A stretch of DNA of 46,416 nucleotides from CAZPQV01 sp964588705 (GTDB lineage: Bacteria > Bacteroidota > Bacteroidia > Flavobacteriales > Weeksellaceae). Each line of letters begins with the position of its first letter. The stretch's first letter is position 1. This document shows, one piece after another, positions 17,236-25,469 of the stretch. Below the pieces are notes generated by a model that saw only the letters and a program-made list of their open reading frames with translations, was not told where the DNA came from and did no database searches. The DNA is taken from positions 1 to 46,416 of the forward strand of contig CAZPQV010000013.1 of NCBI GenBank assembly GCA_964588705.1, read 5' to 3'. The translations under genes and the position numbers were made by a program.

Positions 17236-19326
17236 TTACTTGGTTTCTTTTAAAACTTTTCCTAATGACGCTTTTTCTTTCAAATATTTATAGATTTCAA
17301 TCTGAGAACGGATTTCTTTTCCATCACGTTTTACATATTTATTTTTCAGTTTATTGTCAAGAATTCTTGCCTTTACATTATCGCTGAGCTGAATTTCCAA
17401 AAGATCTTTCAACTCTTTTTTTAGTTCCTTATCGGTTATTTTTATTCCGGCTTCAACGCGGTAATCGAGGTTACGCGTCATCCAGTCGGCAGACGAAATA
17501 TACATGTCTTCGGCTCCTTTGTGGTAAAAATACATTACCCGCGAATGTTCCAAATATTCATCCACAATGCTGATGCCCTCAATATCTTTCTTGAAAGATT
17601 TTTGGTTTACCACGCAGTATATTCCTCTGACAATCAGTTTAATCGTGACTCCGGCTTCAGCAGCTTCGTAAAGTTTCAGAATAAGACCTTTGTCGCTAAG
17701 CGAATTTACTTTAATGATGATCAGCGCTTTTTTTCCTGATTTCGCTTCCGCAATTTCTCGGTTGATGTACCATTCAATTTTTTCACGCATGTATTTTGGG
17801 CAGGTCACCAGCGTTTTGCAGGTCTTCAGAGCTTCTTCCGGATTGGTTTTTGGTTTTCTGAATAGATTGAACACTTTATTGATATCCGCCATAATCGAAC
17901 GGTTGGACGTCATCAGAAGATTATCACCATAAATTTTTGCGGTTTTTTCGTTGAAGTTTCCGGTGCTTACAAAGCCATACTGCAAAGTTTTATTATTCAC
18001 CCTTTTCTTGATGACACACAACTTTGCATGAACTTTTTTATTAGGAATTCCGGTTAGAACTTTTACACCTTCAATTTCGAGGCGCTCTTTCCATTTTAGA
18101 TTATTTTCTTCGTCAAACCTTGCGCGGAGTTCAACCATTACTGTTACTTCTTTTCCGTTTCTTGCCGCATTGATCAGGGCATTGACAATTTTTGAATTGC
18201 TCGCAACTCTGTAAATCGTGAGCTGAATGGTTTTTACATCAGGATCCATCGCTGCTTCCCGAAGCAGGTCGATTACAGGCGTGTAAGTATGATAAGGAAA
18301 GGTAAGGAGTACATCTTTTTTCAGTACGACATCGGTCACGCGTTGGCCTTCGTCGAAATCGGGATGTGTAAATTGAGTTCTTTCAACCGGTTTTTTTACA
18401 CTTCGAAAAACATCCGGAAAATCCATAAAATGTTTAAAATTGTGAATTTTCTGTCCGGGAATAATACTGTCTTTTGCGGTAATGTTCAATTTTTTAATCA
18501 GGAATTCGAGCAAAGCTTTATCAATGTTTTTATCAAAAACAAAGCGTGTTGGTTTTCCTTTTCTACGGTTTTTTACGGCTTTCTCAATTTTCTCGGCTAA
18601 AGTGGTACGGATGTCGTTGTCGAGATCGAATTCGGCATCTTTTGTAACTTTAAAACAGTGCGCTTCGAAATCATCATAACCAAAATACGAGAAAATATGA
18701 GGCAGGTTGAAGATAATAACGTCTTCAAGCAACATCACATTTTTTTCACCATTTTCTGAAGGCAGCAAAACAAATCGTCCTAAAACTCTCGAAGGAACTT
18801 CTATAATTGCATAACTGCTACGGTACTGAAATTCCTTTTTGCGCATCGCAATACCAATGTAAAGACTTTTGTCGCGCATATATGGCATCGGCGTATTTTC
18901 GTGGAGCAGAATTGGGATAACGTTGCTTTCCACCTCTTCATCAAAATATTTGCTTACAAAGTCACTTTGTTCTTTCGTTAGATTTTTTGCAGTTTTAATG
19001 AAGACATTTTTTTCTTCCATTTCCTTCTGAATGGAAGTCCAGGTTCGGTTGAAATCGTCCTGTTGTTTGATGACGATTTCATTAATTCTTTGTAAAATTT
19101 TTGATGGCGGCTGAAAAAACGATTCTGTGAGATACTTGTCTTTGAAATCCATGGCCCGTTTTAATCCTGCAACGCGAACCCTGAAAAACTCATCGAGATT
19201 ATTCGAAAAAATCCCTAAGAACCTAATTCTTAGCGGTAAAGGAACGCTCTCGTCCATTGCTTCCTGCATCACACGTTCGTTAAATGCCAACCAAGTAATA
19301 TCTCTTGGATTAAATTGTTCTGCCAT
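17236..19326 (-). CDS. ppk1: Polyphosphate kinase 1
   Basis: It reversibly polymerises the gamma-phosphate of ATP into inorganic polyphosphate. The N-terminal FNPRDITWLAFNERVMQEA and NNLDEFFRVRVAGLK are typical PPK1 blocks. The catalytic half has KVHAKLCVIKK (the phosphorylated His), STGNFNEKTAKIYGD and DWMTRNLDYRVEAG. With about 696 residues it is full length. I use ATG 19326 (MAEQFNPRD), as relatives begin there; an in-frame ATG at 19344 would add six residues. It heads the ppk1-ppx operon. Confidence 0.93.
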   Translation of the reverse strand: MAEQFNPRDITWLAFNERVMQEAMDESVPLPLRIRFLGIFSNNLDEFFRVRVAGLKRAMDFKDKYLTESFFQPPSKILQRINEIVIKQQDDFNRTWTSIQKEMEEKNVFIKTAKNLTKEQSDFVSKYFDEEVESNVIPILLHENTPMPYMRDKSLYIGIAMRKKEFQYRSSYAIIEVPSRVLGRFVLLPSENGEKNVMLLEDVIIFNLPHIFSYFGYDDFEAHCFKVTKDAEFDLDNDIRTTLAEKIEKAVKNRRKGKPTRFVFDKNIDKALLEFLIKKLNITAKDSIIPGQKIHNFKHFMDFPDVFRSVKKPVERTQFTHPDFDEGQRVTDVVLKKDVLLTFPYHTYTPVIDLLREAAMDPDVKTIQLTIYRVASNSKIVNALINAARNGKEVTVMVELRARFDEENNLKWKERLEIEGVKVLTGIPNKKVHAKLCVIKKRVNNKTLQYGFVSTGNFNEKTAKIYGDNLLMTSNRSIMADINKVFNLFRKPKTNPEEALKTCKTLVTCPKYMREKIEWYINREIAEAKSGKKALIIIKVNSLSDKGLILKLYEAAEAGVTIKLIVRGIYCVVNQKSFKKDIEGISIVDEYLEHSRVMYFYHKGAEDMYISSADWMTRNLDYRVEAGIKITDKELKKELKDLLEIQLSDNVKARILDNKLKNKYVKRDGKEIRSQIEIYKYLKEKASLGKVLKETK

Positions 19327-19441
19327 TAAAGGTATTTTGTTCAAAAATAAGGAATTTAGTGTTTTTTTAATGTTAAATTTTAATTAAAAAAAAATGCTCT
19401 GATATGCGTAAATAAGACGATTTTTATCTGAAAAAATTAAT

Positions 19442-19449
19442 TATATTTG
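19442..19449 (+). promoter_or_regulatory. -7 element of the CRP/FNR regulator gene
   Basis: TATATTTG matches TAnnTTTG and lies 14 bases before the ATG at 19464. I find no TGA-N6-TCA palindrome upstream of it, so autoregulation by that motif is not seen. Confidence 0.6.
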
Positions 19450-19463
19450 AACAAAACAAAAGC

Positions 19464-20063
19464 ATGTCATTTTCGCTGGAAGAGAAACTCATAGAAACTA
19501 TAAAACCCGAACATAAAAAATACTATAAAGGTGAAATTATTGTGAATGAAGGTGACTCTTCACAGTTTTTTTATTATTTGAAATCGGGTGAGCTTTGCGT
19601 GTTCAATTTTACACCGGAAGGAAAGGAATTTCTGCAGCATAAGGTGCTTTCGGGAAATTTTTTTGGTGAGCCGGCAGTGTTGCTTGAAAAACCTTTTCCG
19701 GGAAATGTGGAGGTTTCTTCAGAAAAAGCAGAAATCATCAGAATAAAAAGGCAGGATTTTATAGATTTTATGCTTGAAAATCCGGAGATTTTGCTGAAAT
19801 TTACCAAGTCGGTTGCAGAAAAATCGATTAGAAAAAGTCTTTCACTTAAGAATATTGTTTTTCTAAATCCTGAAGACCGGATTATACACCAGATAAAAGA
19901 CTATAAACGGGAACATCAGCTTACCGGAAAAGTGAAGATAGATCTTACGAGAAAAGAACTTTCGAATATGACCGGACTGCGAATTGAAACCATTATCCGA
20001 ACGGTGAAGAAGATGGAAAAGGAAGGAAAGCTTGAGATCGTGAACGGCAAAATCTTCTCTTAA
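19464..20063 (+). CDS. CRP/FNR family transcription regulator
   Basis: 199 residues. A cyclic-nucleotide-binding-like beta roll spans about 15-115 (NEGDSSQFFYYLKSGELCVF, GNFFGEPAVL), followed by a dimer helix and a winged helix-turn-helix. The recognition helix reads LRIETIIRTVKKM. The Glu and Arg of ETxxR are those that contact TGA half-sites in CRP and FNR. The N-terminal Cys cluster of FNR is missing, so it is not a classical oxygen-sensing Fe-S FNR; the signal is unknown, with NO or a nucleotide possible. It stands next to the nos island and is the obvious candidate to bind the palindromes at 20064, 22052 and 28848 (inference). Confidence 0.85.
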   Translation: MSFSLEEKLIETIKPEHKKYYKGEIIVNEGDSSQFFYYLKSGELCVFNFTPEGKEFLQHKVLSGNFFGEPAVLLEKPFPGNVEVSSEKAEIIRIKRQDFIDFMLENPEILLKFTKSVAEKSIRKSLSLKNIVFLNPEDRIIHQIKDYKREHQLTGKVKIDLTRKELSNMTGLRIETIIRTVKKMEKEGKLEIVNGKIFS

Positions 20064-20079
20064 CCTGACCCAAATCATA
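20064..20079. promoter_or_regulatory. Candidate CRP/FNR operator, site 1
   Basis: CCTGACCCAAATCATA has TGA-N6-TCA geometry (TGA 20066-20068, TCA 20075-20077). It is 29.5 bases from centre to the first base of the -7 element at 20101, close to the 30.5 of sites 2 and 3. It is the weakest of the three in sequence, since its left arm is CCTGA rather than TATGA. Confidence 0.45.
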
Positions 20080-20100
20080 AACAGAATTTTCATTTAAAAG

Positions 20101-20108
20101 TACCTTTG
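20101..20108 (+). promoter_or_regulatory. -7 element of the oxidase-like membrane protein gene
   Basis: TACCTTTG, followed by C, matches the consensus. Its end is only 7 bases from the ATG at 20116, so the transcript should be leaderless or nearly so. Confidence 0.6.
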
Positions 20109-20115
20109 CAATCCT

Positions 20116-21333
20116 ATGAAGAATCTTGCTTTTTGGCTGAAATTTTCAATTTTCAACTTTATTTTAGTAGCTGTTCTTGGCGTTATCATGCGCTATAAAA
20201 TTGCTTTTTCATTTCCATTTTTAGATCAGAAATATACACAGGAAGCACACTCGCATTTTGCGTTCTATGGATGGATTACGCAGATTATTTATGTTTTTAT
20301 CATTGATTATCTGGCAAAGTATCTTAATGAAAAACAACTGAAAAAGTATCACACTCTGCTGGTAATCAATGCTGTTTCTGCATTGCTGATGATACCTTCG
20401 TTCCTCTACAGTGGTTATTTTTGGGCTTCGATTGCCACTTCTACGATCTGCCTTTTGACGAGTTTTGCGTTTTTCTACTTTATTATTATGGATCTGAAGG
20501 GAAAGAGAGATTTAGCAAAACCGTGGTTTTTGGCAGGATTATTTTTTGCGGTAATTTCATCAGCCGGAGTTTTCAACCTTAGCTATATGATGATGTCCGG
20601 TAATATAAATCAGCAGGTTTATCTGGCGTCCACGTATTACTTCCTGCATTATCAGTACAATGGATTTTTCCTTTTGGCTTGTATTGGTTTACTCATGAAT
20701 TCCCTTCAAAAATGGGGTGTTGAAGTTCCTGAAAAAGAAAACAAACAAATCTTTTGGCTAACTGCGATTGGTGCGTTTGTAGGTTTTGGATTGTCCGTTC
20801 TTTGGCTGAAACTACCTTTGTGGATTTTCATTATAATTGTAATCGCTACTGTAGCTCAAACTGTTGGCTCATTTAAACTGTATTTGTTGGTAAAAAGAAA
20901 CTGGTCGAAACTGATTTTGGCGCTTTCTCCAATGCAGAGATTTGTTCTATTTTTTGTGGGGTTTGCTTATTTCGCCAAGATTATGCTGCAGTTATTCTCC
21001 AATATTCCGGCGGTAAGCCAGTTTGCTTTTGGTTTCCGAAATGTGGTAATTGCTTATCTGCATTTGATTTTACTGATGTGTATTTCCGTATTTCTGGTAA
21101 ATCAGATTCTTGGAACCAACATCTTTAAGATGACGAAACCGGTTTTAACATCTTTGAAACTGTTGCTGTTGGGTATTTTCCTCAACGAGGCAGTTCTGGG
21201 GATTATGGGAATATTTTCTATTAAATATGTGCCTGTTCCTTACTCACAGTATATTCTTTTAGGAGTTTCAGTTCTGATGTTAGTGTCTTTAATCATGATG
21301 CTTTTAAGCTTGAAAAAGAAAGAAATTCAATAA
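20116..21333 (+). CDS. Polytopic membrane protein resembling heme-copper oxidase subunit I
   Basis: 405 residues with about 11-12 membrane helices. EAHSHFAFYGW (His 45, His 47) resembles the H-A-H-x5-GW block of NorB/CcoN-like and NnrS-like proteins, where such His residues bind heme. YYFLHYQYNGFF (His 178) is the second such block. The full CuB/heme ligand set of a true oxidase is not evident, and it is shorter than CcoN or NorB. It may be a heme protein handling NO or electrons beside N2O reduction, but this is inference. It lies 52 bases after the CRP/FNR gene with its own operator-bearing promoter, and ends in a strong terminator. Confidence 0.6.
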   Translation: MKNLAFWLKFSIFNFILVAVLGVIMRYKIAFSFPFLDQKYTQEAHSHFAFYGWITQIIYVFIIDYLAKYLNEKQLKKYHTLLVINAVSALLMIPSFLYSGYFWASIATSTICLLTSFAFFYFIIMDLKGKRDLAKPWFLAGLFFAVISSAGVFNLSYMMMSGNINQQVYLASTYYFLHYQYNGFFLLACIGLLMNSLQKWGVEVPEKENKQIFWLTAIGAFVGFGLSVLWLKLPLWIFIIIVIATVAQTVGSFKLYLLVKRNWSKLILALSPMQRFVLFFVGFAYFAKIMLQLFSNIPAVSQFAFGFRNVVIAYLHLILLMCISVFLVNQILGTNIFKMTKPVLTSLKLLLLGIFLNEAVLGIMGIFSIKYVPVPYSQYILLGVSVLMLVSLIMMLLSLKKKEIQ

Positions 21334-21336
21334 AAA

Positions 21337-21362
21337 AACTTCCTGATTTCTCAGGAAGTTCT
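21337..21362 (+). terminator. Terminator after the oxidase-like membrane protein
   Basis: A perfect ten-base-pair stem AACTTCCTGA / TCAGGAAGTT with a TTTC loop lies 3 bases after the stop codon. An A tract upstream makes it able to act for the opposing fasciclin gene too. Confidence 0.85.
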
Positions 21363-21399
21363 TACAAACATTAAAATAAAAATCTAAATCTTTTTTTAG

Positions 21400-21954
21400 T
21401 TATTTTGGCAAGATAACGCCATCAACTACGTGCACGATTCCGTTTGCAGCAGGAACTGAAGCAACGATATTTACATCGCCGTTTACAGTAGGTTTTCCGT
21501 CCACCATTTTAATGGTAATCGATTTTCCGTCCACCATTCCTAAATTTTGTCCGTCCGTAAACTGTTCTGCTTTGATAACGCCAACGTAAGTGTGGTGCGC
21601 TAGGATGTCGTTTAGTTTACCGCTGTTTTCAGGTTTTAGAAGGTCATCAACTGTACCTTTTGGAAGTTTGTCAAAAGCTGCGTTAAGAGGCGCAAAAACT
21701 GTAAAAGGTCCTGCATTGGACAAAGATGTCGTTAATCCCGCAGCCTGAACTGCAGTTACCAAAGTTGAAAGGTCTTTGTTGCCAACAGCGAGTTTCACGA
21801 TGTCCGGAGCGCTGTCTTCATCTACCACTGCTTCTTGTCCAACGGCTGTAGTTTGCTCAGTTGTACCTGAAGTTGACGCAGTTACATTTTCATTTTTTTT
21901 GCATGAGAATAAGGCTATTGAAGCCAATGCAAGAATAAATACCGACTTTTTCAT
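21400..21954 (-). CDS. Fasciclin (FAS1) domain lipoprotein
   Basis: A lipoprotein signal ends in ALFSC with the Cys at about residue 18. A low-complexity Ala/Thr/Glu linker follows, and one FAS1 domain spans about 50-184: DLSTLVTAVQAAGLTTSL, GPFTVFAPLNAAFDKLP, HHTYVGVIKAEQF and NGIVHVVDGVILP. FAS1 proteins mediate adhesion or interact with other surface proteins; none has an established role in N2O reduction that I know of. Yet its promoter carries the same palindrome as the cytochrome c-nosZ promoter. ATG 21954 (MKKSVF) is preferred to 21963. Confidence 0.85.
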   Translation of the reverse strand: MKKSVFILALASIALFSCKKNENVTASTSGTTEQTTAVGQEAVVDEDSAPDIVKLAVGNKDLSTLVTAVQAAGLTTSLSNAGPFTVFAPLNAAFDKLPKGTVDDLLKPENSGKLNDILAHHTYVGVIKAEQFTDGQNLGMVDGKSITIKMVDGKPTVNGDVNIVASVPAANGIVHVVDGVILPK

Positions 21955-22021
21955 AGTATACATTTTTTTGTTTGAACTTTATATTTCGTAAGAAAATTGA
22001 ACTTTCCTCAAAAATTCCATA

Positions 22022-22029
22022 TAAAGGTA
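22022..22029 (-). promoter_or_regulatory. Probable -7 element of the fasciclin gene
   Basis: On the minus strand this reads TACCTTTA, one base off TAnnTTTG. It lies 68 bases before the ATG and 30.5 bases from the centre of the palindrome at 22052. Confidence 0.45.
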
Positions 22030-22051
22030 TAAGTATAAAATGAAATGCGTA

Positions 22052-22067
22052 TATGACTGGAATCATA
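22052..22067. promoter_or_regulatory. Candidate CRP/FNR operator, site 2
   Basis: TATGACTGGAATCATA has perfect TATGA / TCATA arms around six bases. It differs at a single base from the reverse complement of site 3 (TATGACTGTAATCATA) at 28848. Confidence 0.6.
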
Positions 22068-22104
22068 CATTTACTTCCTGATAATGTGATATTTATCAGT
22101 CTTG

Positions 22105-22120
22105 TGTAACAATTGTTACA
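22105..22120. promoter_or_regulatory. Perfect 16-base palindrome TGTAAC-AATT-GTTACA
   Basis: TGTAACAATTGTTACA lies just beyond the nosY stop codon and upstream of the fasciclin promoter. The same GTAAC-N4-GTTAC form occurs at 26122 in the nos operon. It is probably a protein-binding site; it is not followed by a T tract, so it is unlikely to be a terminator. Confidence 0.5.
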
Positions 22121-22131
22121 AATTGTTATTT

Positions 22132-22899
22132 CTACAAATCTTTTTTGTTGAATTTAATTAAAGACCATAAAAACGGCACAACTGCCCAAATGGAAAGGAT
22201 GACTATTGAGATTCCCATACCACCGCCGGAACCGAAAACGGATTTGAAAATCGCGCCGGCCTGTCCGAGCATTGCTGCCACATCCAGCTGTAAGAGTACG
22301 AAAATTCTTGATAAACCAATCGGATTAACTGCAGTAAGTCCTGCCATAATGCCTTCAATCGGAAAATCGGCAAACTGGAACATCAGGATTAAAAGAATTC
22401 CGTCGTAAATGATTGCGAAAAACATCCAGATAAAGATGGAAACCCCAATTCCTTTTGCTCTGTCACGGCTGAAAATTGCTGCCAACATTGCCAAGGCTGT
22501 AAAAATTATGGAAAGGAAAATACCTGTGATAATTAAAGACATTCCCGTTTCTATAGACGAATAAAGGAAAATAGGAATTCCGCAACCAATTAAATAAGCC
22601 AGAATAAGTGCAGCTGACAATCCAAGAAACAGATTGAACCAGACTTTGCTTCGAGGTACCGGCTGACTGAGCAGTAATTCTATAAACTGACTGCTGTTGT
22701 AAACATAAATCGTTGAAAAAATGATGCTCACCAAAGGAACGACCAACAAAACAATATTCAGAAGGCTTAAAGTAGCTTTGGTGTAATTGGCTTCTAAACC
22801 AAGTGTTGACCACGATATGATGAACAGTAAAATGGTGTAAAGTATAACGATTTTGTTCTTCAGAATATCAAATAAAATAAAGCGCGCTATCTTGTTCAT
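22132..22899 (-). CDS. nosY: NosY, ABC-2 type permease of the nos maturation transporter
   Basis: 255 residues with six membrane helices. It forms the membrane channel of the NosDFY complex needed to build the copper sites of nitrous oxide reductase in the periplasm. The N-terminal ARFILFDILKNKIVILYT and the internal LSQPVPRSKVWFNLFLG are typical of NosY-like ABC-2 permeases. Its start overlaps the nosF stop by four bases (ATGA), so the two are translationally coupled. It is the last gene of the nos run. Confidence 0.9.
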   Translation of the reverse strand: MNKIARFILFDILKNKIVILYTILLFIISWSTLGLEANYTKATLSLLNIVLLVVPLVSIIFSTIYVYNSSQFIELLLSQPVPRSKVWFNLFLGLSAALILAYLIGCGIPIFLYSSIETGMSLIITGIFLSIIFTALAMLAAIFSRDRAKGIGVSIFIWMFFAIIYDGILLILMFQFADFPIEGIMAGLTAVNPIGLSRIFVLLQLDVAAMLGQAGAIFKSVFGSGGGMGISIVILSIWAVVPFLWSLIKFNKKDL

Positions 22900-23609
22900 T
22901 TCTTCATTCCTTTTAAAATTGATACTATTCCGTCAGATATTTTTGCTGAATTGGTTTCCTTTTTCAGGTCTTCAACCGACTGATGGACAATAATTTTTCC
23001 TTCGTTCATAAAAACAATTTCACTGATGATTTCATCCAGCTCGCTGAGAAGGTGAGAGGTAATGATCACCAGTTTTCCTTTATTTTTTTCTTTAATGATT
23101 TTATTTTTCAGAATTTCCGATGCCAGCGGATCGAGTCCAGCTGTCGGTTCATCCAAAATAATAATATTCGGATTGAACATAAAAGCCAACACAGCACTCA
23201 CTTTCTGCGTAGTTCCTCCGGAAAGCGTACGCATTTTTTTATCATAAATCTTTTCGAGTTCAAAAGCTTCCAAAAGTTCTGTATCTAATTCCCCGCCCTG
23301 ATTTTTTCGGGTATCTTTTATCATTTTTATGGTTTCCTCAATCGTCATATTTTCAGGATATCTCCCGATTTGAGGCATATAACCAATGTTTTCGCGGTAT
23401 TTGTAATGGTCTTTCACGCTTTCGCCATTGACGATAACATCGCCGTCTTCAACGACATTCAGTCCAAGAATGCATTTAATCATCGTGGTTTTACCGCATC
23501 CATTAGGACCAATCAATGCAATGGAATGTCCTTGCTGAAACGATAGGTTCACATCGTCAAGCGCGGTGAACTTATTGAATTTCTTGGTTAAATTTTTTAT
23601 CTCAATCAT
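22896..23609 (-). CDS. nosF: NosF, ATPase of the nos maturation transporter
   Basis: A cytosolic ABC ATPase of 237 residues that powers NosDFY. Walker A is GPNGCGKTT (34-42), the signature is LSGGTTQKVS (129-138), and Walker B is NIIILDEPTAGLDP. The IGYMPQIGRYPENMT segment is typical of NosF. It lies 73 bases after nosD, separated by a repeat, and overlaps nosY. Confidence 0.92.
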   Translation of the reverse strand: MIEIKNLTKKFNKFTALDDVNLSFQQGHSIALIGPNGCGKTTMIKCILGLNVVEDGDVIVNGESVKDHYKYRENIGYMPQIGRYPENMTIEETIKMIKDTRKNQGGELDTELLEAFELEKIYDKKMRTLSGGTTQKVSAVLAFMFNPNIIILDEPTAGLDPLASEILKNKIIKEKNKGKLVIITSHLLSELDEIISEIVFMNEGKIIVHQSVEDLKKETNSAKISDGIVSILKGMKK

Positions 23610-23638
23610 ATTCTTTTAGATTTAAGATATCAGATGTG

Positions 23639-23684
23639 AGATTTCAGAAAGCGTCTGTTGTCTGAAATCTGTTGTCTGAAATCT
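23639..23684 (-). repeat. TCTGAAATCT inverted and direct repeats at the 3' end of nosD
   Basis: AGATTTCAGA (23639-23648) faces two copies of TCTGAAATCT (23661-23670 and 23675-23684), each preceded by GTTG. It can form a ten-base-pair hairpin with either copy. The second copy runs into the nosD stop codon. It may tune mRNA stability between nosD and nosF, or be a dispersed repeat. Confidence 0.55.
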
Positions 23685-24918
23685 ATATTTTCACTGGCTT
23701 CATTAAAGGTTCCTCATCTACAAAACTCTCGGGTGTGAGACTTGGAATTATTTTCTCCATTCGGTCCATCAGATCCACAAAAAATGTTCTGAAAAGAAGC
23801 ATTACTGAAGGATTTTGTTCTACCAAAACCGCATAAAAACTTAATGGATGGAAAGGCACGTCGCCAATTTTATCTTTATCCAGGTCGTAACCTTCGTATT
23901 TGTCCCAGTAATTGTTTTTAAAATCGTTCATTACCACCGTTCCGTTTGTGCTGACATCGAAAGTATTGTTAATAAAATTATTTCTTGAAATACGGTTTTC
24001 CATACAGTTGGAATTTATTTTCAAGGCCCAACCGTTATTTTCAAACTGATTGTTATAATAGTCAATTTTGGTAGCACCGTCTGCAAAAATTGCGGTGGTA
24101 TTGTTATCAAAAATATTCCCTTTGATTTTACTGTATGAGATTTCTTTCAGAAGAAGTCCGTAAACACTGTCGCCCCAATTATTGATGAATTTATTACTGT
24201 ACATGCTCACATTCATCGCATACATTACGGCGACGCCGGCACCGTTGTTGTCAAATACATTTCCGGTATAAACACTGTCGTTCGAGAACATGAAGTGCAG
24301 GCCGTATCTCAGATTATTTCGGGAAAGATTTTTAAAAACGAAACATTTCTTATTTTTTTCTAAATAAATGCCGTCTTTATGTCCGCTGATATAATTGTTT
24401 TTTACCCAAATTTCCTGGCTTCCCAAAAGGTGAATGCCATCACCGATACTTTCCTGTGAAGTTCCTCTGTTGGTGGTAATTTTATTGTTTTGAATAAGCA
24501 CCCGGTTTCCGCGCTGTACATAGATTCCGAAATAATTATTTTCGAAAATATTCTGTTCAATCACCGAATCGGAACTGGTGTAAATATGAACTGCAGCTAC
24601 ACTCCGGATTTCATCTTTCCCTGAATTAATGAATTTAAATCCGCGAAGTGTGATATGGTCTGCATCATTGAAAGTTACAATTTCACCTTTGAACTCACCA
24701 TCTAAAACCGGACGGTCCACACCAATTAAACTGATGGATTTTCGGATTTCAATGGTGCCTTCTTTGTAAACGCCTTTTTCTACAAAAATTCTGTCGCCGT
24801 TTTCCGCTGCTTCAATGGCTTCTTTAATCGTTTTATACTGCTCATTTTTACCAACTTTCAGGTCTTTGGCAAAAATAAAGACAGGGAAAATCAAAAGAAG
24901 AAGTCTTATCATTTTCAT
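23683..24918 (-). CDS. nosD: NosD, periplasmic copper-site maturation protein
   Basis: A signal peptide spans about residues 1-17 (LLLLIFPVFIFAKD). The rest is a right-handed parallel beta-helix, seen as repeats of NxI.xNx.xGI such as NNYFGIYVQRGNRVLIQNNKI and NYISGHKDGIYLEKN. NosD works with NosFY and NosL to supply sulfur or copper to the tetranuclear CuZ centre of NosZ. 411 residues is normal. ATG 24918 is followed by a second in-frame ATG at 24912; either is possible. It lies between nosL and nosF as usual. Confidence 0.92.
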   Translation of the reverse strand: MKMIRLLLLIFPVFIFAKDLKVGKNEQYKTIKEAIEAAENGDRIFVEKGVYKEGTIEIRKSISLIGVDRPVLDGEFKGEIVTFNDADHITLRGFKFINSGKDEIRSVAAVHIYTSSDSVIEQNIFENNYFGIYVQRGNRVLIQNNKITTNRGTSQESIGDGIHLLGSQEIWVKNNYISGHKDGIYLEKNKKCFVFKNLSRNNLRYGLHFMFSNDSVYTGNVFDNNGAGVAVMYAMNVSMYSNKFINNWGDSVYGLLLKEISYSKIKGNIFDNNTTAIFADGATKIDYYNNQFENNGWALKINSNCMENRISRNNFINNTFDVSTNGTVVMNDFKNNYWDKYEGYDLDKDKIGDVPFHPLSFYAVLVEQNPSVMLLFRTFFVDLMDRMEKIIPSLTPESFVDEEPLMKPVKI

Positions 24919-25026
24919 TATTATTTTAATTCGATAAAATACAAAAAATTAAGGGTAATCAGAATTTTTCCGAGGAATAAAAACTTAATTACCCTTAACT
25001 TCAGTAATTACGGAATATGGGGAAAT

Positions 25027-25437
25027 TTACTGTGTAAGTGTTGCTCCCAATTCCTGCGCTGCCTTTTCGGCTGCGGCTTTGTTTTTATACGCCTGGGTAT
25101 TTCCGCCCATCGGACTTTTTATGCTTCCACCGTTGATGAATGTAGCGGTGCTACTGTCAAAAAACTCTCCGGAAGGAAAATCTGCAACATAAGTTTTAGC
25201 ATTTTTTGCCTTATCAGGATTCGATGTGGCATAACTCTGCATACAGCTGATGTCGTCGAACTTGTAGTTTCGTCCTTTTTCAGTTTCAAGTTGCGTGGCA
25301 TACTTGGCATCTGTGATAGACATTTTACAGTTTTCGCACTGGTCTTTTCCCAATGTTATTTCCTGCGGACCACTTTTAGCACACGCAGCCAATGCAAGAA
25401 AAGAAACTGCAAAAAGAATACTTTTAAAGATTTTCAT
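25027..25437 (-). CDS. nosL: NosL, copper chaperone lipoprotein
   Basis: 136 residues. A lipoprotein signal ends in LAAC with the lipidated Cys at 19. The copper site CENCKM (Cys 34, Cys 37, Met 39) and FDDISCMQSY are the NosL family blocks. It is anchored in the outer or inner membrane facing the periplasm and delivers Cu(I) to apo-NosZ. It lies between the uncharacterised membrane protein and nosD. Confidence 0.93.
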   Translation of the reverse strand: MKIFKSILFAVSFLALAACAKSGPQEITLGKDQCENCKMSITDAKYATQLETEKGRNYKFDDISCMQSYATSNPDKAKNAKTYVADFPSGEFFDSSTATFINGGSIKSPMGGNTQAYKNKAAAEKAAQELGATLTQ

Positions 25438-25469
25438 AATTATTTTTTTAATGATTTGTGTAACCGTTT

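Noticed and set aside
22463..22813. A 116-codon open frame within nosY in another frame
   Set aside because: The nosY frame has coherent membrane helices and coupling to nosF; the other frame has no recognisable features.
23639..23684. A CRISPR-like repeat pair
   Set aside because: There are only three short units, with no spacers of regular length and no cas genes anywhere in the window.
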